DNA of 14,693 bases from Deltaproteobacteria bacterium (GCA_011051075.1 DREN01000208.1:1-14693), one strand, 5' to 3'; counted from the stretch's first letter, positions 6,789 to 14,129 are shown. Numbers and translations are program-made. Notes: generated by a model from the sequence alone, not told the origin.

Positions 6789-8444
6789 GTGAAACCGATT
6801 CGTTATAAGAAAGAAATGGTGGAGGAATTCTTAAGGGACGGCTACTGGACCCAGGAAACGTTCTATGATTTCTGGGAGCGCAATGCCCGTGAAAACGGCG
6901 ATCGGGAGGCCCTGGTTGATTCCAAATATCGCCTCACCTGGGCGGGGGCAAAGCAGCTGGTGGGTGCCATGGCCGCTTCATGGGTTGAGATGGGCCTTGA
7001 AAAATTCTCACGGGTCATAATCCAGTCCCCGAACAGCGTGTACGGGTTCCTGGCCCGCATTGCCTGCGAGCGGGCGGGCCTGATCTCCCTGACCGTGTAT
7101 CCTTACCTCCGACAGCGGGAACTGGAGTACATGACCGAAAGGACCGAGGCCACTGCGGTCATTATTCCCCACATCTACCGAAAATTCGACTACCTGGAGA
7201 TGTACAAGGGGCTCAAGGAACAGTTCGCGCATCTCAAATACATTTTCCTCTTTGACGACCAGGTACCGTCCTCCGCTCCTGAGCAAACTTATTCTTTGAC
7301 GCAGATGGCCCAGGCGCGGTCCCAAAAGCCCATTGATGAAGGAGTTCTTGCCGAACGGAGACTCGATCCCATCTGGAACGTAGGACTTCTCACCAGCACC
7401 ACCGGGACCACGGGCCTTCCGAAGCTGGTTGAATGGCCCATCGCGCCCAGGGTCTGCACGTCCAAGGCAAGAGTGGACATCTGGAGTCTCACAAAGGAAG
7501 ACACCACCATGGCAATCGCTCCCCACGCAGGCGGTGCTGCAGGAACCCTTACCTACTTTGCCGCACCCCTGGCAGGTGCCAAAACGGTCATGCTGGAGGA
7601 ATTTTCCCCTGAAGGAGCGCTCGCGCTGATTGAAAAAGAAAAGGCCACTGCCATTGGGGTGGTACCCACCCACCTTGTCAGGATGCTGGAAGCGGACCCT
7701 TCCAAGTATGACTTGAGTTCGCTCAGGTTCATCCGCTCTGCGGGCGGATATCTTTCACCGCAGGTTGCCGAGGAAGCTGAAAAGGCATTCGGCGCCGTGA
7801 TCACCAGTGATCTCGGGACACAGGACATGGGCTCCGTTTCAGGATGCCGGGTGGAAGATTCAACAGAACTCCGGCGCCGCACCGTGGGCCGCATGCTCCC
7901 CGGAAACAAAGTTCGCCTTTTGGGCGAGGACGGTAAAGAGGTCCCGCCCGGGGAACCCGGAACCCTCTACTTCAGGGGCCCGCATGCTCCCGCAGGCTAT
8001 TACCGGGACGAGGAACTGACTGCCACCGTCTTTGACCCGGACGGGTGGACCACTACCGGAGACATTGTCAAGTTTGATCAGGGCTGTCTCTGGATCCTGG
8101 GACGCGCCAAGGACATGATCATCAGGGGCGGCCAGAATATCTACCCGGCTGAAATCGAAGGGCTCCTCAACGAGCACCCTAAGGTTGCCTCTGTTGCCAT
8201 CGTGGGATATCCCGACCGGGAGATGGGAGAACGGTGCTGTGCGTGTGTTATCCCGAAGGCAGGGCAATCGTTCACCTTCGAGGAGATGGTGGAATTCCTG
8301 AAAAGCAAAAACCTGGCCATGTTCAAGCTCCCCGAAAAACTGGCCGTTATGGATGCACTTCCCACGGTGGGAGACTCCGGCAAAATAGACAAGAAGGCCC
8401 TCAAAAAGGATATCGAGGCCAAAGTAGCAGCCAACAAAATTTAG
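6789..8444 (+). CDS. AMP-dependent aryl-acid:CoA ligase, EntE/DhbE-like
   Basis: A 551-residue adenylate-forming enzyme. The N-terminus (VEEFLRDGYWTQETFYDFW) resembles EntE/DhbE-type dihydroxybenzoate-AMP ligases more than classic benzoate-CoA ligases. The ATP loop TSTTGTTGLPK is at residues 202-212, GWTTTGDIV carries the ribose-binding Asp, GRAKDMIIRGGQNIYPAEIE is the hinge region, and GKIDKKAL near the C-terminus holds catalytic Lys532. It would activate an aryl acid through an acyl-AMP, giving the CoA ester if CoA is the acceptor. In context the natural substrate is the (hydroxy)benzoate made by the UbiD-like enzyme. The start is GTG 6789, 8 nt after AGAGGAGG; the nearby ATG at 6782 is out of frame. 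The substrate is inferred only. Confidence 0.85.
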   Translation: MKPIRYKKEMVEEFLRDGYWTQETFYDFWERNARENGDREALVDSKYRLTWAGAKQLVGAMAASWVEMGLEKFSRVIIQSPNSVYGFLARIACERAGLISLTVYPYLRQRELEYMTERTEATAVIIPHIYRKFDYLEMYKGLKEQFAHLKYIFLFDDQVPSSAPEQTYSLTQMAQARSQKPIDEGVLAERRLDPIWNVGLLTSTTGTTGLPKLVEWPIAPRVCTSKARVDIWSLTKEDTTMAIAPHAGGAAGTLTYFAAPLAGAKTVMLEEFSPEGALALIEKEKATAIGVVPTHLVRMLEADPSKYDLSSLRFIRSAGGYLSPQVAEEAEKAFGAVITSDLGTQDMGSVSGCRVEDSTELRRRTVGRMLPGNKVRLLGEDGKEVPPGEPGTLYFRGPHAPAGYYRDEELTATVFDPDGWTTTGDIVKFDQGCLWILGRAKDMIIRGGQNIYPAEIEGLLNEHPKVASVAIVGYPDREMGERCCACVIPKAGQSFTFEEMVEFLKSKNLAMFKLPEKLAVMDALPTVGDSGKIDKKALKKDIEAKVAANKI

Positions 8445-8504
8445 TACCTTAAAGGGATTTTGCGTTCAAAATAAGCAATAACTGTTGGTTATGATCGCAT
8501 TGAA

Positions 8505-8690
8505 TACCAAATTCCAAAATCCAAATGTCAAATCAATGTCAAATATCAAATGTCCAAATTGAGGAGCAGTTCGCACCGTTCTTTGGTCGATCTGTGCCGG
8601 TTGTTGCAGCAAGCAGGTGAGGGGAATATGTTTTGTCATTGAGACATTTGGCTTTTGCTTGACATTTGAGCTTTGTCATTTGTCATTTCC
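8505..8690. repeat. CAAATGTC-type inverted repeat element in the operon gap
   Basis: The 272-bp gap between the ligase and the UPF0261 gene is mostly one element. The left arm (about 8505-8561) contains several CAAATGTC/CAAATATC units. The right arm (about 8634-8690) contains their inverse, GACATTTG, TTGACATTTGA and GTCATTTGTCATTTC. A GC-richer centre of about 70 bp lies between. No protein is encoded. The arms could pair in RNA or cruciform DNA. It looks like a dispersed intergenic repeat inserted in the operon. TTGACATTTGA recurs at 11036-11046. Confidence 0.55.
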
Positions 8691-8716
8691 GGTCTATCCG
8701 GATTAGGGATACAGGT

Positions 8717-9931
8717 ATGACACAAAAAGCTGTACTTATTATTTCGACCCTGGACACCAAGGGCCCCGAAACCCTCTATCTGAAAGAAAAGATAGAGGGC
8801 CTGGGAGTTGACACGCTCCTGATGGATATCTCCATGCGGGGTGACGGCCCTTCTTCTGCTGACATCACACCTGACCGGGTTGCGACCGCAGGGGGTAGCA
8901 GTATTGGAGAAATCAGTGTTTCCAGGGAACGGGCCAAGATTACCAATATTGTCATCGCGGGTGCGTCGCGCATTGCCGGGGAACTTTTTCAGCAGGGAAA
9001 GTTGGGAGGTGTTATAGGCCTCGGAGGTTCCACCGGCTCTCTCATGGCAACCGAAGTGATGCGCTCACTCCCTTTCAGTGTCCCAAAACTGATGGTGTCC
9101 TCCACCGCTGCGCTTCCGGGCCTTTCCACGCGTTACATCGGGACGGGTGATATCGCCCTTTTCCATTCCGTTGTTGAGATCTCCGGGCTTTCCAATGCCC
9201 TGAAAAATGTGCTCGACCGCGCCGCCTGCGGTGTTGTTAGCATGACACAGGGAGTGGTGACTCCTGCAAAGAATGAGGCTGGAAAAGCTATTGCCCTTAC
9301 CATGCTCGGGCCATGTGAAAAATGCGCCAGCACGGTACGGAAAAGACTGGAAAGCAAGGGATATCAGGTGACCGGTTTCTCTGCCGCCGGGATCGGTGAC
9401 CGGGCCATGGAGGAGATGATCGCTCACGGGCTTTTCCAGGGAGTAATTGACCTGGCACCGGGCGGCGTTGGGGAGCACCTCTTCGGGTTCATGCGGGACG
9501 CCGGACCCAGGAGGCTTGAATCGGCGGGGGAAGCAGGAATCCCCCAGGTGATCTCACTTTGCAGCGTGAACCACATGACCCCGAGGAAATCACGGTACAA
9601 GCCTGAATACAAAGACCGCCCGAAATATGATCTGGACAAATACCGGACATGGCTTCGCATGAGTGTTGATGAACTCACGCAAGTGGCACGCGTCTTTGCG
9701 GAAAAAATCAACCGTGCGAAAGGCCCGGTCCGGCTGATGGTGCCCCTGAAGGGATGGTCCTCAGTTGACCGGGAGGGAAATCCCACCTATGCTCCTGAAG
9801 AAGACCGCATTTTCATCCAGGAACTCAGGGCACAGCTCAATCCAGATCTTGAGATACGGGAAGTAAACGCCAATATGGAAGATCCTGCATTTGCTCAAGC
9901 CGTCTTTGAAGCGGCACTGGAGGTCTTTTGA
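8717..9931 (+). CDS. UPF0261 / Tm-1-like ATP-binding domain protein
   Basis: A 404-residue protein matching the UPF0261 (Tm-1-like) family in length and motifs: STLDTKGPETLYLKEKI at the N-terminus, GVIGLGGSTGSLMATEVM around residues 96-113, then GTGDIALFHSVVEISGLSN. The tail is DPAFAQAVFEAAL. The N-terminal half is the Tm-1 ATP-binding domain, and the C-terminal half begins near residue 175. The biochemical role in bacteria is unknown; tomato Tm-1 is an antiviral homologue. It overlaps the LpdD-like gene by 4 nt and is followed by ubiX, so a link to the prenylated-FMN decarboxylase system or its substrate is suggested. ATG 8717 is chosen; the upstream in-frame extension falls in the repeat element. 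The ribosome binding site is weak. No signal peptide or membrane segment. Confidence 0.85.
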   Translation: MTQKAVLIISTLDTKGPETLYLKEKIEGLGVDTLLMDISMRGDGPSSADITPDRVATAGGSSIGEISVSRERAKITNIVIAGASRIAGELFQQGKLGGVIGLGGSTGSLMATEVMRSLPFSVPKLMVSSTAALPGLSTRYIGTGDIALFHSVVEISGLSNALKNVLDRAACGVVSMTQGVVTPAKNEAGKAIALTMLGPCEKCASTVRKRLESKGYQVTGFSAAGIGDRAMEEMIAHGLFQGVIDLAPGGVGEHLFGFMRDAGPRRLESAGEAGIPQVISLCSVNHMTPRKSRYKPEYKDRPKYDLDKYRTWLRMSVDELTQVARVFAEKINRAKGPVRLMVPLKGWSSVDREGNPTYAPEEDRIFIQELRAQLNPDLEIREVNANMEDPAFAQAVFEAALEVF

Positions 9932-10329
9932 CACCGCGTACAGTAAAGACTGCTGTGGGCGCCTATGACCTGGAGGCATCCGTGCAGAAAATCGGGGAAA
10001 ACCTTCTCGTGGCTATCTGGGGCGGGGAGCTTCCACATATCGGCGCAGTAGCCATTGCACAGCCGAGACCGAGCTTGAAGGATCCTGACCGAATCAGCTC
10101 CACTGCATCAGTCTTCTGTCTCGTAGGGCACAAAGAGGATGATCTCGCCAAAGCCACTGCAGAAATCCTGGCCGCCACGCTCAATACAACGGTGGTTGTA
10201 ACGGCTGGTATTCACTGGGACAACCTGGATGCCGGAGGGATCAGGAAGGTTCTTCAAAACAGTGAGATTCTTATCGATCTTCTATTGCAGGAAACAGCAT
10301 CACTCTCCTCTCACGCAAAAGGGGAGTAG
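9928..10329 (+). CDS. LpdD-like protein (putative prenylated-flavin chaperone family)
   Basis: A 133-residue protein recalling LpdD, the small third component encoded with UbiD- and UbiX-type proteins in gallate decarboxylase clusters. The family is thought to help with the prenylated flavin; I recall it, not a search result. Supporting stretches are IWGGELPHIGAVAIAQPR (residues 30-47), VGHKEDDLAKATAEILA and VTAGIHWDNLDAGGI. The likely start is TTG 9928, within TTGA shared with the stop of the preceding gene, a 4-nt overlap typical of translational coupling. GGAGG at 9919-9923 gives a short 4-nt spacer. An in-frame GTG at 9955 is the alternative. The UbiX gene follows after 108 nt, which strengthens the assignment to the decarboxylase system. 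Confidence 0.7.
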   Translation: MTPRTVKTAVGAYDLEASVQKIGENLLVAIWGGELPHIGAVAIAQPRPSLKDPDRISSTASVFCLVGHKEDDLAKATAEILAATLNTTVVVTAGIHWDNLDAGGIRKVLQNSEILIDLLLQETASLSSHAKGE

Positions 10330-10437
10330 AGATCCGGGTCCAGAGGACGTAGGCTTTGGGCCACCCTGGAACGGGCTATAATCGCCAGCGACAGCTGACG
10401 ATACACAGACGCCAGAAGAGTAAGGAGCAATAAATTC

Positions 10438-11010
10438 ATGAAAAAACGAATCGTTATCGGTATTGCCGGGGCGAGCGGCGTGATTTACGGTGTCCGGATG
10501 CTCCAGTTGCTCCAGAGCAAGGACTATGAAATCCATCTCATCGTGTCTGAGGCCGGGGTAAGAAACCTCAAGATTGAGACCGGCTATGATATTGATCAGA
10601 TAGGGACCCTGGCAGACCATGTGTACGATAATCGAAACATGGCCGCTACCCTCGCAAGCGGATCATTCCTCACTGAAGGAATGGTCGTCATTCCCTGTAC
10701 CATCAAGACGCTCTCCGGAATCGCAAACTCCTACTCCAACAACCTGATCGTCAGGGCAGCGGATGTGACGCTCAAGGAAAAGCGAAAACTGGTCCTGGTG
10801 GTCCGGGAAACTCCCCTTCACAAGGGCCATTTGAGATTGATGACCATGGCGGCCGACATGGGCGCCCACATCCTGCCCCCTGTCCCGTCGTTTTATCACA
10901 AACCGGAGACCATTGAGGACATCCTGGATCAAACCATCGGGAAGATTTTTGATTATCTCTCAATAGAGCACAATCTGTTCAAACGGTGGCAGGGTGAAGA
11001 GGAGCAGTAG
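10438..11010 (+). CDS. ubiX: UbiX-family flavin prenyltransferase
   Basis: A 190-residue flavoprotein of normal UbiX length. It attaches a dimethylallyl group to reduced FMN to make the prenylated FMN used by UbiD enzymes. Visible motifs are the flavin-binding GIAGASGVIYGVRML (Ser13), VIPCTIKTLSGIANSYSNNL in the middle, VVRETPLH with Arg123 and Glu124, and PPVPSFYHKP with Tyr153. It would serve the UbiD-like enzyme encoded at 4833. A good ribosome binding site (AGGAG at 10422-10426) precedes the ATG. The gene ends the operon, converging on the IclR gene with only 13 nt between stop codons and no visible terminator hairpin. Called ubiX by family; a decarboxylase-specific paralogue is equally possible. 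Confidence 0.93.
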   Translation: MKKRIVIGIAGASGVIYGVRMLQLLQSKDYEIHLIVSEAGVRNLKIETGYDIDQIGTLADHVYDNRNMAATLASGSFLTEGMVVIPCTIKTLSGIANSYSNNLIVRAADVTLKEKRKLVLVVRETPLHKGHLRLMTMAADMGAHILPPVPSFYHKPETIEDILDQTIGKIFDYLSIEHNLFKRWQGEEEQ

Positions 11011-11023
11011 AGAGAAAAACTGC

Positions 11024-11794
11024 TTACGGTGTTCTTTGACATTTGACTTTTTGCGTGATCTCTTCTGCTGCCTGTTTTGTGTTTCTGATCAGCATCTGCA
11101 TTGCCTTGTCGTCCAGCCCTGTCTTGAACCCCACAACCCAAATAGCTGATGGCACCTGCTTCCATTCCCTTATGGGTGAAGCTACGGCCCATACCCCTGA
11201 GAGATACTCCTCGTAGTCAGTTGCGTATCCCCTTTCCTTTGCCTCACGAACCTCTCTCATATAAAGCTCCGGATCCGTTATGCTGTTCTCGGTAAACCGT
11301 GGAATTTTATTTTGCATGATAATTGTTCTGGATTGCTCCTCCTCCATTGACGCCAGCATCACCTTTCCCGTTGCCCCCGCAAAAAGAGGAATATTCGATC
11401 CTTTTGGGGAAGTAATCTTCAGATCCTGCCTCGACTCCACCACATCCAGTATGGTAATGCGCATTCCATTCAGCACGCCAAGGTATGCGGTTTCCCTGGT
11501 CTTCTCCATGAGATCCTCCAGCACAGGTCTGGCCAGGTCCTTGAGATCAATCTGCGAATAGGCCCGTTTCCCCAGTTCGAAAAGGGTAAACCCGAGGGTG
11601 AATTTCCTGGTCCTCGGGTCACGCAACACGGCTCCCAGATCTTCCAGCGCGGAAACCACCCCGTGAACCGTGCCTTTGCTCATCTCCAGCGCTTCCGCCA
11701 ATTCGCTCAGGCCGGCGCCGTCGTCCGACTTTGAAATGAGTTGCAGTATCCGAAACGCTTTTCCGACTGCAGGGGCATGATATGCTCGCTTCAT
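11024..11794 (-). CDS. IclR-family transcriptional regulator
   Basis: A 256-residue protein of standard IclR length. Residues about 8-65 form the winged helix-turn-helix (KAFRILQLISKS, then GLSELAEALEMSKGTVHGVV). Residues about 78-250 form the GAF-like effector domain, with AGATGKVMLA and ERGYATDYEEYLSGVWAVASP typical of the family. IclR proteins bind small carbon compounds and repress or activate neighbouring catabolic genes. It is divergent from the metF operon and shares with it a spacer holding a perfect 20-bp palindrome, the likely operator. GAGGTGA lies 3 nt before the ATG on the minus strand. The last residues (KVKCQRTP) come from DNA containing TTGACATTTGA, the motif of the repeat at 8505-8690, so the C-terminus may have been altered by a repeat insertion. 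Confidence 0.93.
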   Translation of the reverse strand: MKRAYHAPAVGKAFRILQLISKSDDGAGLSELAEALEMSKGTVHGVVSALEDLGAVLRDPRTRKFTLGFTLFELGKRAYSQIDLKDLARPVLEDLMEKTRETAYLGVLNGMRITILDVVESRQDLKITSPKGSNIPLFAGATGKVMLASMEEEQSRTIIMQNKIPRFTENSITDPELYMREVREAKERGYATDYEEYLSGVWAVASPIREWKQVPSAIWVVGFKTGLDDKAMQMLIRNTKQAAEEITQKVKCQRTP

Positions 11795-11861
11795 TGTTCA
11801 CCTCGCTGAACTTTTGTGTATTTTTGCACTTTTGCAGTTGCGTTGTCAACCCGAAACACGG

Positions 11862-11881
11862 TTATATCAATATTGATATAA
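11862..11881. promoter_or_regulatory. Perfect 20-bp palindrome, candidate IclR operator
   Basis: TTATATCAAT is followed at once by its exact reverse complement. The site lies 67 nt from the iclR start and about 35 nt upstream of the -35 of the metF promoter, so one bound regulator could affect both directions. On the minus strand a TTGACA (11844-11849) for iclR lies 12 nt beyond it, with only a weak AT-rich -10. The length and symmetry suit a dimeric winged-helix regulator such as the adjacent IclR protein; binding is inferred. Confidence 0.5.
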
Positions 11882-11915
11882 TACATTGTAATTCAAGCAG
11901 TTCAATGCTTTTTTC

Positions 11916-11943
11916 TTGACAACATCGCTTGTTCTGCTATTAT
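11916..11943 (+). promoter_or_regulatory. Sigma-70-like promoter of the metF operon
   Basis: TTGACA at 11916-11921 (perfect -35) and TATTAT at 11938-11943 (5 of 6 matches to the -10) are separated by 16 bp. Transcription would start near 11950, leaving a leader of about 65 nt before the metF start at 12015. The 20-bp palindrome lies just upstream. This is the clearest promoter in the window. Confidence 0.65.
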
Positions 11944-12014
11944 TTGATTTACATGATATGTTCTTCATTCTGAACAAAGGCGGTTTTTCTTTTTTTGATC
12001 AAAGGGAAATGAAG

Positions 12015-12950
12015 ATGCGTAAGACAAAGACACCCAGCAGGCTTGAAAAGGTTCTTGCAGCAGGGCACCTTGCAGTCACGTCCGAATGCGGTCCCCCCAG
12101 GGGGAGTGATCCAGCTGTCATCATAAAAAAGGCCGAGATGATCAAAGACCATGTTGATGCAATTAATGTCACGGATAACCAGACCGCGATGACAAGATTG
12201 TGCAGCCTGGCCTCGGTGATTCACCTGAAGGCAATGGGCCTTGAACCGGTCCTCCAGATGGTAGTGCGTGACCGAAACCGGATTGCGCTGCAGAGTGATA
12301 TCCTGGGGGCTGCCTCTTTTGATATCAACAATATCCTCTGCCTCTCCGGAGACCATCAGAAATTCGGCGATTGCCCTGATGCCCAGAACGTGTATGACAT
12401 TGATTCCATGCAGCTCATACGCATGGCCAGGCACATGAGGGATGAGGGGAAATTTGTGGGAGGAGATGACATCAACCGGCCTCCCCGGATGTTTGTGGGA
12501 GCTGCGGCGAACCCTTTTGCCGACCCGTTTGAGATTCGCGTTTCCCGGCTTGCCAAGAAAATAGAGGCTGGTGCTGAGTTCATTCAAACCCAGTGCATCT
12601 ATAATCTCGATAAGTTCGAACTGTGGCTGAAACAGGCCCGTGAACGGGGACTCCATGAAAAGGCTTTCATCCTTGCGGGGATAACTCCCATGAAGTCGGC
12701 GGGCATGGCAAGATACATGAAAAACCGCGTCCCCGGCATGGATGTCCCGGATGAGCTTATCAAGAGGCTGAGCAGCGTCCCGCCAAAAAAACAACCCGAG
12801 GAGGGAATCCATATCTGCGTGGAGACCATCGAGCGTCTCAAAGAAGTTGAGGGGGTCAGCGGATTTCATATTATGGCCATAGAGTGGGAGGAAAGGGTTC
12901 CGGAGATCGTGGAAAGAAGCGGGCTTTATCCGAGACCGAAAACTGGTTAG
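12015..12950 (+). CDS. metF: Methylenetetrahydrofolate reductase, catalytic subunit (MetF type)
   Basis: A 311-residue flavoprotein-type TIM barrel of MetF length. It interconverts methylene- and methyl-tetrahydrofolate in the methyl branch of the Wood-Ljungdahl pathway. TSECGPPRG holds Glu24, in the position of the catalytic Glu of MetF, and CLSGDHQKF holds Asp113, matching the FAD/folate-site Asp. VGAAANPFADPFEI and FIQTQCIYNLDKFELWL are typical of anaerobe MetF proteins. The MetV partner is encoded two genes downstream, implying an iron-sulfur electron input, not NAD(P)H alone. ATG 12015 is chosen because AAGGG is 8 nt away; ATG 12009 is in frame but too close to it. The longer reading frame from 11916 begins inside the promoter. 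The gene heads the IclR-adjacent operon. Confidence 0.9.
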   Translation: MRKTKTPSRLEKVLAAGHLAVTSECGPPRGSDPAVIIKKAEMIKDHVDAINVTDNQTAMTRLCSLASVIHLKAMGLEPVLQMVVRDRNRIALQSDILGAASFDINNILCLSGDHQKFGDCPDAQNVYDIDSMQLIRMARHMRDEGKFVGGDDINRPPRMFVGAAANPFADPFEIRVSRLAKKIEAGAEFIQTQCIYNLDKFELWLKQARERGLHEKAFILAGITPMKSAGMARYMKNRVPGMDVPDELIKRLSSVPPKKQPEEGIHICVETIERLKEVEGVSGFHIMAIEWEERVPEIVERSGLYPRPKTG

Positions 12951-12985
12951 CTCCCAAGAACTCGTCACTGAGGAGAGAAAGACTG

Positions 12986-13372
12986 ATGTCATATTTTGTG
13001 GTAAATGAAAACTGTAATGGATGCCTCTCGTGCGTGGAAAACTGCCCTGCAAATGCATTGAGTTTTCGAGATAATGGTGAGAAGCGTACAATTCTCCATA
13101 ATATGGCCAGATGCGTCAGGTGCGCCAATTGCTGGCGGGTCTGTCCTCAACAGGCAATAGAATTCCAGCACTTCATGGAAAACCAATGGGATGAGGTCAA
13201 GACCCTGAACCTGGTTTATTGCAAGGTTTGCGGGGAACCCATATACACTGCAGACCTCGAGGAAACCATTACTGGCAAGACCGGAAGAGAAATCGAAGCC
13301 CTTTGTCCGAAACACAGGGGATTGAATTTTGCTGCCAGGCAGGCCCTGGTGCTTTCCGGGAGAAGAGGATAA
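12986..13372 (+). CDS. 2[4Fe-4S] ferredoxin-like protein with C-terminal zinc-knuckle-like tail
   Basis: A 128-residue cytoplasmic protein. Two classic C-x2-C-x2-C-x3-C-P motifs use Cys10, 13, 16 and 20 and Cys43, 46, 49 and 53, so two [4Fe-4S] clusters are expected. A C-terminal section has Cys79-x2-Cys82 and Cys107-P-K-His110, a possible zinc or extra metal site like those on ferredoxin subunits of larger complexes. Lying between metF and metV, it probably carries electrons to or from MetFV, with the donor or acceptor unknown. AGGAGAG at 12971-12977 precedes ATG 12986 by 8 nt. The in-frame upstream extension overlaps the metF 3' end and lacks protein-like character. Confidence 0.87.
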   Translation: MSYFVVNENCNGCLSCVENCPANALSFRDNGEKRTILHNMARCVRCANCWRVCPQQAIEFQHFMENQWDEVKTLNLVYCKVCGEPIYTADLEETITGKTGREIEALCPKHRGLNFAARQALVLSGRRG

Positions 13373-13385
13373 GGAGAGGTGAAAC

Positions 13386-14072
13386 ATGATCGTAGCTGAT
13401 CTGAAACCGATTCGTGAGATAGCCGAATCAATAGCATCATTCAAGAAAGTCACCGTAATTGCGTGCGGCGGGTGCGTATCTGTTTGCCTGACCGGCGGCG
13501 CCAGAAGTGCGGAGGTACTCGCAAGAGACCTCTCTCATCCCAGGCATTACAAGAAACGCCCGCCGACCTTTGACACGGAAACCATCCAGAGACAGTGCGA
13601 AAAGGATTTCGTTGCCGCGTATCTCAAGGTCCCTCATGACACCGATGCCATTCTGTCAATGGCCTGCGGTGCAGGCGTCCAGACGCTGGCAGAGACCTTC
13701 GGTGAACTCCCTGTTATCCCGGCGCTCAATACCAGTTTTCTTGGATCGCTGGATGAGCCGGGGATATGGCGCGAAAAATGCCAGGGATGCGGAAACTGTG
13801 TGCTTGCCTTTACCGGCGGCATCTGCCCGGTTACCCGATGTGCGAAGCACCTTCTCAACGGGCCCTGCGGTGGTTCAAGTAACGGCAAGTGCGAGATAAG
13901 TAAGGATGTCGACTGTGCCTGGCAATTGATCATAGACCGCCTAAAGGCTCTTGGCAGGCTTGATGACTATGAAAAAATATTTCCCATCAAGGACTGGTCA
14001 TCGGACCGTGGGGGCGGCCCCCGCACGATGGGAATTTCAAGAGTGAGGGACCAGGAGTCGCCGGCCCCTTGA
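13386..14072 (+). CDS. metV: MetV, methylene-THF reductase partner subunit (iron-sulfur)
   Basis: A 228-residue protein of the MetV family, which pairs with MetF in acetogens and related anaerobes. The N-terminal part has Cys27, Cys30 and Cys34 (ACGGCVSVC). The C-terminal part has the dense cysteine pattern C132-x2-C135-x2-C138, then TGGICPVTRCAKHLLNGPCGG with Cys147, 152 and 161, and GKCE with Cys169. These residues are expected to bind [4Fe-4S] clusters, possibly with zinc, and to bring electrons to the MetF flavin. A ribosome binding site (AAGGAGAGGTG) precedes the ATG, and the gene lies 13 nt after the ferredoxin gene. Within the known family, MetFV may associate with HdrABC or Rnf-type partners; none is in the window, so the electron partner is open. 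Confidence 0.9.
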   Translation: MIVADLKPIREIAESIASFKKVTVIACGGCVSVCLTGGARSAEVLARDLSHPRHYKKRPPTFDTETIQRQCEKDFVAAYLKVPHDTDAILSMACGAGVQTLAETFGELPVIPALNTSFLGSLDEPGIWREKCQGCGNCVLAFTGGICPVTRCAKHLLNGPCGGSSNGKCEISKDVDCAWQLIIDRLKALGRLDDYEKIFPIKDWSSDRGGGPRTMGISRVRDQESPAP

Positions 14073-14129
14073 AATAGCAGAGTCACTTTTTTCTTTAAGC
14101 GCAACATATCATTTAGAAAGGAGAATATT

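Noticed and set aside
8505..8690. CRISPR array
   Set aside because: The CAAATGTC units are too short and irregular, with no uniform spacers, and the two arms are inverted relative to each other.
8666..8716. N-terminal extension of the UPF0261 protein
   Set aside because: The 17 extra residues are encoded by the repeat arm; the family-typical start is at 8717.
11916..12014. Longer MetF N-terminus starting at TTG 11916
   Set aside because: The codon overlaps the -35 TTGACA, lacks a ribosome binding site, and the extra residues are not MetF-like.
11949..13091. 380-codon open frame on the minus strand
   Set aside because: Antisense to metF and the ferredoxin gene, with low-quality His/Arg-rich composition and no recognisable domain; metF has clear catalytic motifs.
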